A stretch of 64,000 bases of DNA from Colletotrichum lupini (Eukaryota > Ascomycota > Sordariomycetes > Glomerellales > Glomerellaceae), in contig NC_064672.1 in NCBI RefSeq assembly GCF_023278565.1, forward strand, positions 1,302,001 to 1,366,000, read 5' to 3'. Each line of letters begins with the position of its first letter. The first letter of the stretch is position 1. Under the pieces are notes generated by a model. It saw only the letters and a program-made list of their open reading frames with translations, did no database searches and was not told the origin of the DNA. The position numbers and the translations under genes were made by a program. Positions 1-9,562 of this stretch are shown piece after piece.

Positions 1-1458
1 GCTGACAGTTTGCACAGGGACGTAATGCAATCGTTGGAAACCGTCATTGGGACCTATTATCGGTGTCTATCACCCTATCAAAGAACTTGAACTACTGTGG
101 TAAAAGTACTCTGTGCGACGCAACATCAAAGTGTAAAAACGGCGGGGGAGGATGGCCTCCTTTGCCCAAGCACCAACGTCTGCTTGAAGCCCGCAACCAG
201 CTGTCTTTCTCCCATTGCTCCCCATGTGGCTCAGCCAACGCCCTGGCATACTACCGGTGCATGCACAAACCCAGGATATCCAGGGGCTCTCCCGATTGGT
301 TGAATGCGTTTGATCAGCTTCGTAAGTCCACAAGATGGTTGCGGAAGCACACCCACACCAGTCCCCAACTCCCGATAGACTGCCTGCCAGGCATATGGCC
401 CATGACCAAGCCGACCAGTACAGACCGACCTCGCCTCAACTTCCGGCCATGACTGTTTTAGGGTATAAAGACACCATCCCTGGTGGAATAGATGTAGCTC
501 TTTTCTCACTTTGCCGGTGCTTTCCTACCGGTAGATGCGTGCGTGTTTTGCTGTTCTGAACGTCGTTGATGATGCAGTCAAGCCCATGACTGCAGGCGAG
601 GTCAAGCCAACGCAAAAAGCAAAAAGGAGCGGTGTGTATCTGCACAGCAGGGAAGCAAAAACAAATGGAGTGCCTACCTTGAGTGAGGGGTGCGACCATT
701 TGGTTTGCAATCGGCAGCTGGCCGGACCAGAGACACCGGGAAGGCGAAATTGTGGCTGCTGATTGTCCGTGTCATCAAGTCTTTCGCTCTGCTATGGCAC
801 TTACCTTGCTTTCTTCGGGAGTCATATGCTATCAAGTCGAGAAAGCGTTTTATTTCTGGCATTTAACTAACATGAAGCTCACGATCTCCGAGCTAGGATA
901 TGATGCCATCGCTAACGATGGAGGGCATCATTGCAGTCCGGCGTTTGAGGTGGGGCCGGCTGAGAAGGGACCTGGCAGCGGTTACCGGGCGATTAGCTGC
1001 GTTGGAGATCCAGCGCAGGTTAACTGCATACCTTACATCAGGATGTGCCAAGCTACCTACCTTACCTAGTGTACCTAGTGTGCCTAGGTAGATGAGTAAG
1101 TTGGTGCCCAAGTACGACTACCAACGACTCGAGAGATTGAGTGAGCGAAAGCGTGGAGCATTACACGACCTCAAGTTGAGGCGGCACAAAAAGTAGAGTT
1201 TGCAGCTTGGAGGATCATTTCAAATTGTTCAGATTTTACAATGATGCCCTCTCCCTATTTTCCTTTCAACACCGCAAACGCCCTCGTTGTGAACGCAGTT
1301 AGAAAACAACTTGTGAAAGGCAGTTTGTCGTCATCCCACAGCGCGCACCCTTGCATGACAGCGGACCACCGCATACGCCAGCATTGGCGGCAGCCCACCG
1401 GCGATATGGAAGCATCGAGCAAACACGCAACCAGTTCATCATTGATCTCACCCCGTCG
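1..1458. other. No gene seen (left edge)
   Basis: No reading frame here resembles a protein family, and the short frames on both strands overlap each other without a splice pattern. The stretch ends at the stop codon of the leftward deaminase gene, so part of it is presumably that gene's 3' UTR. A small inverted repeat lies at 900-930, and a run of TACCTA/CCTAGTG motifs lies at about 1,050-1,092. I saw no tRNA or rRNA. Confidence 0.6.
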
Positions 1459-1995
1459 CTATTGGACAGCCTTGACGTGGCCCGCCGTAGCCACCTTGAG
1501 AATATCGCCTTCGAGCCCCTTGATGTGCACGAAATCGACACCCGCCCTCTCGAGCGCGCTCCGTCCGGTATTATCCTTGACGAACTTTTCCGGCTCCTGA
1601 ACACCTACGTAGACGGTCTTGATAAAAGACCGCAGCTGGAGAATCCTCTTGGTACAGGGCAGATTCCCACTGAGCCTCGTCGAGCACGGTTCCATGGTCG
1701 TGTAGAGCACAAGCGGCGTCTTGATGACGGAGCCCAGCTCCTCCTCGGTAACGTCGTGCTGTTGGGCCAGCTTCATGAAGCAGCACTGCTCGGCGTGCGT
1801 GTTACCTGGCAGCTCCAAGGTGTAGCCCGTCGAGATAACTGTGTTGGTGGCGGGGTTGACGAGGGCCGCTCCGACTCTGTAATTTGTCGGCTTTGGTGGT
1901 GACTGTTTCGCCAGCGAGAGCGCATATTGGAGGTACCCCTCGTGGTCGCCTGGCGCTATCGGTGCTGGTTGAATCCCCTCAACCTCTGATGCCAT
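1459..1995 (-). CDS. RIB2: DRAP deaminase, RIB2 C-terminal type (riboflavin pathway)
   Basis: Intronless frame of 178 residues belonging to the cytidine/deoxycytidylate deaminase fold. The zinc site is visible as H67-A-E69 inside GNTHAEQC and as cysteines 104 and 114 in TMEPCSTRLSGNLPC. The nine-residue spacing between these cysteines is that of RibD/Rib2 deaminases, not the PCxxC of ordinary cytidine deaminases. The C-terminal half (KTVYVGVQEPEKFVKDN) also matches what I know of the yeast Rib2 deaminase domain. The expected role is deamination of the 2,5-diamino-6-ribitylamino-pyrimidinone phosphate intermediate of riboflavin synthesis. In S. cerevisiae this domain is fused behind a pseudouridine synthase; here it stands alone. 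The start is the first ATG of the frame and leaves a 414-bp divergent promoter with the DnaJ gene. A different nucleoside deaminase remains possible. Confidence 0.78.
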   Translation of the reverse strand: MASEVEGIQPAPIAPGDHEGYLQYALSLAKQSPPKPTNYRVGAALVNPATNTVISTGYTLELPGNTHAEQCCFMKLAQQHDVTEEELGSVIKTPLVLYTTMEPCSTRLSGNLPCTKRILQLRSFIKTVYVGVQEPEKFVKDNTGRSALERAGVDFVHIKGLEGDILKVATAGHVKAVQ

Positions 1996-2409
1996 TTTCA
2001 GGATATACGAAAGTTGACTGGATTACTTCGAGTACAGTGCGATAAGTGAGATTATGAGGGTTTCCCGAGTGCTTTGAGATGTTTCAATACTGCAAGACGA
2101 ATTGAGCTGGAATGGCCTCTAACATGAGATTGATTAGTTACAAAAAGTAGCTTTCATCAGTGAGCCAGTCATCGTGGGAGGGGCAGAGGGGCAGGGAGTG
2201 AAGCTCTTGCCTCAGCTCAGCGCATCGGTGCCGCAAGCCCCGTTTCGCCGACTTCCTCGACGCACGGACTGCCAATCGACCCGGTGCTTAAACGCATGCG
2301 TCCCACCACTTTAGCAGGCGCGTCTCCGCGAGCTTGAGCGCGTCGCAGAGCTCTGAGTGAGCTTTCTGTCTATCATCAACCCAACATTCACATCCCCACA
2401 GCCTTCAAA
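1996..2409. promoter_or_regulatory. Divergent promoter region RIB2 / DNAJC9-like
   Basis: The 414 bp separate two head-to-head start codons and hold no reading frame of note. The region must contain both 5' UTRs and probably a shared promoter. A pyrimidine-rich stretch directly precedes the DnaJ gene ATG. No specific factor site can be claimed by eye. Confidence 0.55.
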
Positions 2410-3391
2410 ATGTCATCTCCCGACGAGCTTGTTGACGACAGTCCCCCCGAGATCGACCCCTATGAGATCTTGGGACTCGAACGCGAGGCTACACCGGAAC
2501 AGGTCAAGTCTGCCTACCGAAAAGCAGCACTCAAGAACCACCCAGGTAAGAGGGAGCAGCCCACCATCCTCGTGGGGCATGATTGACATTACTTCTCGCG
2601 TAGACAAGGTCTCCGACGACCAGAGAGATGAGGCGAAGGAAAAGTTCCAGGCCATTGCTTTCGCCTACGCCATTCTCTCTGACCCGGCACGACGCAAGCG
2701 ATACGACACAACCGGTTCTACATCCGAGTCCATCATCGACTCCGAGGGCTTCAACTGGTCCGACTATTACCGCGAGCAATTCCAAGATGCGATCTCTGCA
2801 GAAGCCATCGAAAAGTTTGCCAAGAAGTACAAGGGCTCCGACGAGGAGAAGGACGACGTCTTGATCGCCTACGAAAACTCCAAGGGCGACATGGACGGGA
2901 TCTACGAGTCAGTCATGCTAAGCGACGTGCTCGAGGACGACGAACGGTTCCGCCAGATCATCGACGAGGCTATTGCCAGCGAAGATGTCCAGGCATACAA
3001 GCGGTATACAAAGGAGAGCAAGCTGTCAAAAGCGGCTCGCGTCAAGGCAGCAAAGGGCGAGGCGAACGAGGCCGAGGAGTACGCCAAAGAGCTTGGAGTT
3101 CACGATAAGCTCTTTGGCGACAAAAAGGGCAAGGGGAAGAAGAAGGGCAAGGATAATGGAGAGGCCGACCTGGCCGCGCTCATTAAGGGCAACCAGCAAA
3201 AACGTGCAGGTTTTCTGGACGATCTCGCTGCCAAGTATGGAGCCACCAGCCAGCCTAAAAAGGGCAAGAAGAGGGTCGTGGAGGAGGAAGAGCCGTCAGA
3301 AGAGGCATTCCAGGCTGCAGCTGCACGGCTGAAAAAGCCCAAGGCAGACGAAAGCAAACCTGCCAAAGCGGGAAGAAGATCGAAGCGGTAA
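2410..3391 (+). CDS. DNAJC9-like J-domain histone co-chaperone
   Basis: Two exons, 2410-2545 and 2604-3391, give 307 residues. The 58-bp intron (GTAAGA...TAG) splits the codon for the Asp of the HPD motif. The joined frame reads NHPDK at residues 43-47, which fixes the splice. The J domain covers residues 16 to about 85. It is followed by the acidic region typical of DNAJC9 (FAKKYKGSDEEKDDV, then YENSKGDMDGIYESV and IIDEAIASEDVQAYKRY), which in the human protein binds histones H3-H4. The C-terminus is Lys/Glu-rich with likely nuclear-localisation clusters (KKGKGKKKGK, AGRRSKR). The expected role is recruiting Hsp70 to histones in the nucleus. The longer upstream open frame is rejected because it reads through the intron and lacks the start of the J domain. 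Confidence 0.9.
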
Positions 3392-3891
3392 AACATGGCA
3401 TTTCTGGATTGGCGTCTAAGGCTTGGGGGAAACCGGCAAGGATATGGAATCTTGGTATGGGACTCAATCGCATGAATGAAAGTGATATTTCTGAATTGTT
3501 GGAGACCTTCCACGTCTTCACGATCATGTTCGATAACTCCCAACTTGGCGGATGGTGACGAGTGCTTTACTCTAGCACTATTTGGATGCAAAGTGCTTCA
3601 GAGGTAATGTGAGGTAGCACTTGTATCAGCATGGGGTCCTGGACGGTAGCGCCACAAGGCGGGGCACTCGGCACTGCAGTCGCTAAAACATCCCCAGGTC
3701 AACCACGAAAGTTTACTTTTCCCCCAAGAACGGAATCTCCCACTATCACGTACATGTTCCAACGCGACGCGCTTTCGGAGCCTCAGAACGGCCGACCGCT
3801 CCCATCCGAGGTAACCTGCAGCTGACTATCACGACATTTCACGGTCAGGTCTTGGTTGAGGATGCCAAAGTGATCCTCTACCGACAATGCC
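3392..3891. other. Intergenic, DNAJC9-like to STN1
   Basis: The 500 bp between two rightward genes contain no supportable gene. They should hold the 3' UTR of the DnaJ gene and the promoter and 5' UTR of STN1. Confidence 0.6.
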
Positions 3892-5155
3892 ATGACGAGC
3901 GATGTATCAATAGGCGGCCTCTATCCGCAGTACTGCCTGCAACGCTCCCCAACCTTCAACACATGGTGCCTCATGCAGGCATCCGACGTACACGCCCTGA
4001 AGACCGTGCCTGAATATGAAGGTAAAATTGCCGCCAACATGCCCAGTGTGCGTGGCTCCACAGGCTGACGAGTGAATACATGCTGCAGTTCAGAACTTCT
4101 ACTTCTACAAGAACCTGCCTATCAAATGGGCACGCATCGTCGGCATCGTCGTCGCCGTGGACGACTTCCCGGGCCGGCGCATCTACACGGTTGACGACAG
4201 CAGCGGGGCTTGCATCGAATGCACAGTCGCGACAAAGACACCGCCGTCCGACAACAGCGCTACCAATCTGGACACCAACGGGTGGTTCACCAAACGACCG
4301 CAGCCGCAGCCTCCTGCCGACTGCGTCGACGTAGATGTCGGCACCGTCATCGATATCAAGGGAGGACTGGCTATGTTCCGTGAGGAGATGCAGATCAGGA
4401 TCGAAAAGGTCAAGATCCTCCGGTCCACGGAGGAAGAAGTGGCGCTGTGGGAGAAGCGCACGCGGTTCCGGAACGAGGTGCTTCTGCCGCCGTGGGTGCT
4501 TAGTGAGAGGCAGATTCGGAAGTGTAAGAAGGAAGGGATGAGGGATGCCGAGAGCGAGGAGAGGAAGCGCAAGAGGGAGAGGAGGCGCGAGGAGAGGAAG
4601 AAGGAGGAGGAGGAGATGCGGCGCAAGACTGAGGCTGCCGAGGCGGCGGCTGCGCAGGAGAACCGGTATCGTGCATACAAGTTGAAGAAAGCAGATGGAT
4701 CGCGGCCGATGGTACAGACCAGCCAGGTCTTTACGGCAGTTCCAACCACAACAGCGGCTGCAGCTGCCCCTATCGTGGAGGATCGATACCGTGCGTACAA
4801 GTTGAGGAAAGGAGACGGATCGCGCCCGATTGCGTATGCTGGCCAAGTCATCGCGGCGGTACCGACTGAGGCTACGGCTGCGTCGGTCGTGGAGGACCGA
4901 TATCGTGCCTACAGTCTGAAGAGGGGACACTCAACCCAAGAACAGCAGCCTCAACGAGTCACGAGGCCGGCTCCGAGTCCGGCCGCGGAAGACCGTTATA
5001 CAGCCTACAAGATCAAGAAAGGAGGAGACAGTCGGCCGGTCATGAGGCCAGATGCTACGACTATTGACACCGCTGCTGCCGAGGCCGTGGAGGATCGGTA
5101 CCGCGTTTACAAGCTGGGCAGGTCTGGGGCTAATAGCCTGGAGAAGAAAAGATGA
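3892..5155 (+). CDS. STN1: Telomere-capping OB-fold protein Stn1
   Basis: Exons 3892-4021 and 4089-5155, separated by a 67-bp GT-AG intron, give 398 residues. The N-terminus (GLYPQYC, SDVHALKTVPEYE) followed by FYFYKNLPIKWARIVGIVVAVDDF and RRIYTVDDSSGACIEC is the Stn1 OB-fold signature. Stn1 acts with Ten1 in the CST complex on the single-stranded 3' overhang and with DNA polymerase alpha-primase. After the OB fold comes a highly charged Arg/Glu/Lys helix (about residues 200-230, ERKRKRERRREERKKEEEE), probably a coiled coil. Five spaced copies of an RYRAYKLKKGDGSRP-like motif follow, starting at residues 236, 276, 314, 346 and 380. I do not recognise yeast-type C-terminal winged-helix domains; the repeat region occupies that place. 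The splice is fixed by frame: GAA-G joined to TT-CAG-AAC. Confidence 0.88.
4664..5140 (+). repeat. Five degenerate RYRAYKLKK protein repeats in STN1
   Basis: Coding repeats begin at 4664, 4784, 4898, 4994 and 5096, a spacing of 34 to 40 codons. Each has a conserved core, usually VEDRYRAYKLKKGDGSRP, and a variable Ala/Thr/Val-rich linker. The first two keep the whole core, the third and fifth lose the GDGSRP part, and the fourth reads RYTAYKIKKGGDSRPV. The drift suggests an old tandem duplication. Confidence 0.85.
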
Positions 5156-6707
5156 GACTGCAAGGGGAGCAACATTCTCTTGGTTTCTGATATACGGTTC
5201 ATTATAGGCGCTTGGGGCGCTTGGGAGTAGACTTGCTTTCGATACCCGCGATTGGCTCTGCGATTTCAATTGACTACTATTACTATCCATTATATGATGC
5301 AGACTACACTTCCGACACCATCTTTCGCCTGACGCTACCTTCATCGAATTGTACAATTCATCTGCACATGTTCCAGTTCACAGCAGCAAGCCAAGTGTGG
5401 CCACTGACATTCGCCAAGATGACGCCAAGGATTTCTCCAAGATCATATTGCCTGGTGACAGGCAGAAGAAGCTGGTTACACTGAAAAGAAGCAACCTCTT
5501 GTCGCCAATGCGTCAGCAAAGGGCATCTTCTGACCACTGTCGTCAACCTCAGCTCAACATCTGCTCTCGCAACAATGGCCTGTAGTTGCAGTTACCACCC
5601 CGATCCAGCTGCTCAAAAGTCAGCGATGCCATTACTCTTACGTCACTGGCCCGAGTGTCTCGCTAAAGGCAAAGAGAGGGACGACGATATGCCCCTCCAT
5701 GGCTTTGGTCCCTGGAGATAGAAGACATTCTTTTTGCCCCAACGGGTCTCAATTATACGTGCATACCATCGTATTCGAGGCCAAGTGACCTGTTGCTCTG
5801 TCAATTGCACCGGTCATTTTTGCCAATATTGGCTGATTTCCCCTCCCTTCTCGGACTGTCAAGCGGCAGCTTGGATGCCGAAGAGTCTCCACGCCAAGGG
5901 CAGGCACGCGTCAGCCAAAGAGGGTCGTTTCGTTTGGGTGCTGCATTAATCGTGCATACTTAACCTCATGAGTCGAGACTCCCCATCGCAACATCTCTCT
6001 CCAATTGCGCTTGCCAGAAAAAGACCCAAGACCGCCTAGTTGAACCAGTACACATACCTACCTTGTCTTTATCTTACTTGCCGGTCTTTTTGCGGCTGCA
6101 TCGCGTCTTGTCGCCCAACGCAGTCCTCAGACCATTGCCGGTGCCGCTGTTGCCAGCCACAACATCATCGTCGCTTCATCAGCTCTTGGCCAAATACTCA
6201 GAAGCCTCTGCTGCCATCAAGACACGGCCACCACCGACGCCTACCTGTCTTGACTGATCGCGATCCCTCAGTGCCTAGCACCTTATCCTATCTCACCAGG
6301 CGGCTCTCATTGCTCTGTACCTAGACCTAGTTCCCCGGCAAGCCGCTCTGCATTCCTAACCAGGTGAGACCTATCCATTGTTTCTGGAACCGGTACATTC
6401 CCTTCACATTCTTGGCCCATACGTTGCGCGGTAACGCTGCAAATCTTCACGTTCTGGACTGCGGCAATCCCACCCGTGGGCTTACCACTATCGGTTCACC
6501 GAGGACTGTCCATTGTTGATGTGTGGCTGCTTTCACCATGACACCTGTTTATATGAGTTGGAGCACCGCTCCTATACTACCTCATGCAGAATTGAGGAAC
6601 TTCTCTCCCTGCCACGCGCTACCTAACATACCCCCAAAAGCCAGAAACAGGCTTGAACATCCTCTACAACCTCATACTAACACGATAAGATCATTGCCTC
6701 CCCCGCA
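5156..6707. other. Intergenic, STN1 to GH81, with a pyrimidine-rich leader
   Basis: No protein gene is supported in these 1.55 kb. From about 5,950 to 6,707 the plus strand becomes C/T/A-rich and G-poor, the usual look of a long fungal 5' UTR, so this part probably belongs to the glucanase transcript. Short upstream ATGs occur in it. The left part should contain the STN1 3' UTR and the glucanase promoter. Confidence 0.55.
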
Positions 6708-9562
6708 ATGACGGGCTTTCATAAGAAAATGGGGATCCTCAGGCTAACTTTGATACAGGTCCTCCTCTGCGAGAACGCACTTGCCCTATTTCACCAGCAA
6801 CACGTTCGCCTTCACGATACTCACCCGGATTCGGTGTCTCTCGGCCAATTGAACGTCCGGGCTTTACTCCTCGATAGTCGTGATATAGCTTGCGTGACAG
6901 AGACGGCGAACGTAACCGTAACAGTCAGGGCCACGAAAGGATCACAGCAAACATCAGCACCAGCATTGGATAACTCCCAGGTTCCCAACGTCGTCACCAG
7001 CGCCGAAGCTAGCGGAACAGTAGTGATCTTGCCATCTCTAACCAACACAGCGCCTCAAACTTCTGGATACGTTGCGACTGGTCTCACTGCATCGGGCAAG
7101 GTTACGTCTTGCCCTCTTATGTCAAACCCTATTCCGACGCCCTCATCTCTCATCGACACAGCTGCGCCTGCTACTTCAGTTGCACCACTTCCATCCGCGC
7201 CAATGCCTTCCGGAGACATCTTTTCTGAGCCCATTGGCACTGGGGCACCCCCGGGCACCATCTCAGCCCGCAGTGATCACCCGGTTCCGAGAAAGGGCAT
7301 CACCTCGAGCTCACCGATTCAGACAAACAAGTTTTACTCCAACTTCTTCCTCGGAGACCAGACGGCGCCGACGTACACCTACCCTTATGGCATAGCATGG
7401 GGGGCAGGACGAGGGGCTGCTGCCAGCTACGGCATGACGATTTCCCACATCGAAGCGAGCCAGCGTGTCTTCGGCCCGACCAAGGCGGATTCTGGAGCTG
7501 CGTCTTATTTCATTAACCCGGTAGGTATTCAATCAATGGTAATTAGCGCTCAGGAGCTCGGGTCGGACACCGCGGTGGGAATCGACAGCATCACGGCCTT
7601 CTCTGCAACAATTCACCTGAAGCCGAATGCCCAAGCTGTGCCGGCGGTTTCTTTCCCTCTCGTCCAAGGAATGCCCTTCATCACAGCCCAGTATGCCGGC
7701 GCGACCCCCGTGATCCGCACGGGAGTCTTCTTCAGGACGGTTACGCGGGTGACACAGGACCCCAAGGCCGGCGTTGCCAAGTACACTTTCCAGCTCGAAG
7801 ACGGCAAGATCTGGCGATTGTACGCATATGCAACCACCGGATCTCAGCTCAACCTGCAGGTTGTCAACAACGGTCTCGCCCAATCAACGCAGCCGTTCTA
7901 CGGAATCATTCAAGTCGCCAAGGATCCTGGAAATGGAGAGGCACTGCTTGACCAGGCGGCCGGTGTTTATCCCACGACAGTCGCGCTGTCTGGTTCAGTG
8001 AGCGGCACCACGGGCTCGTACACGTTCAAGTTTGCCAAGGACGGTCATCCTGATGGCAAGCTGGTCATGTACGCGCTGCCGCACCATGTCTCCTCATTTG
8101 ATTCTACGACGAGAAACGGCGTTCAGCCGGTTCAGCTCATGACTCCTGCCAAGGGTATCGCAACAGCAGTCTTGGCTGACCAGTGGACGATGCAAGAATC
8201 GAACTTGCCTGTGAGCATGGGTTTCGCTCCTTGGAGCCCTGACCAAGGCAGTCTCACCACGCTATCTGACAATGCCAAAGTCGTGATCCGCGGGATAGCA
8301 GCCCAGGAGGTATCCCAGGACATGATGGCTCAGTCTGATCTGGACTCCATGTACTTCAGCGGAAAGGTAAGTCTACTTCATATATCTGTGAAACGTCTCA
8401 ACTAACTCGCAACTAGGCCCTGGCCAAGTTTGCCTTACTGATTATTGTGATCAATGACATTCTGGGCGACCCAGCATTGGCGCAGTCAGGCCTGAACAGG
8501 CTCAAGGCAGCGTTTGCCACGTTTGCTACCAACAAACAAAAGTACCCGCTGGTATATGAGAGTGAGTTGCGGTTTCTCGAGACGATACATACATCCCGCT
8601 AACCAGACCCAGGCGCTTGGGGAGGTGTCGTGTCTTCAGCAACCTACGTCACGGGCAACGACGGCGCCGACTTTGGCAACACGCAGTACAATGACCACCA
8701 TTTCCACTATGGCTATCATATCCTTGCAGCCGCAGCCATTGCTCATTTGGACCCGAGCTGGCTGAGTGCGAACAAGGACTATGTGAATGCTCTGGTGCGA
8801 GACGTGGCCAACCCCAGCACCCAAGATACCTACTTCCCTACGTGGCGTGCTTTCGACTGGTACCATGGCCACAGCTGGGCCCATGGTCTGTACGCCTCGT
8901 ACGATGGAAAGGTGAGCTGCGCTTTTCCTCGAGGTCGAAAGCGCAAGAACTAACATCACGGACAACAGGACCAAGAATCAAGCTCCGAAGACATGATGCA
9001 CGCCTACGCCCTCAAGATGTGGGGTGACGCCTCGGGCGACAGCATGCTCTCATCGCGAAGCAACCTCCAGCTCTCCATCATCGCCCGCGCCCTCCAGGAC
9101 TACTACCTCTACAAGAGCGACAACGTCGTACAGCCACCCCAATTTATCGGCAACAAGGTGGCCGGCATCCTCTTTGAGAACAAGATTGACCACACGACCT
9201 ACTTTGGCGCTAACATCGAGTTCATCCAAGGCATCCATATGATTCCCCTCCTCGCGCCCTCGCCTTTTGTCCGCACACCGGCCTTCGTCAAGGAAGAATG
9301 GGACGTGTACTTTAGCAACGGACGCGTCGATACTATCGCGGGCGGCTGGAGGGGTATCATCTATGGAAACCTTGCGACGATTGACGGTAAGACGGCGTGG
9401 AACTTTTTCAACAGCTCCAACTTTGATCCTAGCTGGATCGACGGCGGCGCGAGTTTGACGTGGTACTTGACGTATGCAGCTTGTAAGTGTCGACCATATT
9501 TCAGCCTTGTGCAAGGAAATTGTGAATACTGACACAATCTCACAGTAATGGGCAACGTCTAA
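6708..9562 (+). CDS. Secreted endo-1,3-beta-glucanase, glycoside hydrolase family 81
   Basis: Five exons (6708-8366, 8417-8561, 8613-8911, 8969-9482, 9546-9562) join in frame to 877 residues; introns are 50, 51, 57 and 63 bp. The N-terminus has a basic start, a hydrophobic stretch ([13 protein letters not shown]) and ALA before the likely cleavage site, so it is probably a signal peptide; Met8 is a possible alternative start. A Ser/Thr/Pro-rich linker leads to the GH81 domain from about residue 200 ([19 protein letters not shown]). Family hallmarks are [12 protein letters not shown] and the DQESSSED segment, which carries the catalytic acidic residues in characterised members. The enzyme hydrolyses internal beta-1,3-glucan bonds and, as in yeast Eng1/Eng2, usually serves septum or wall remodelling. 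The last coding exon has only 17 bases (LMGNV plus stop). Confidence 0.92.
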
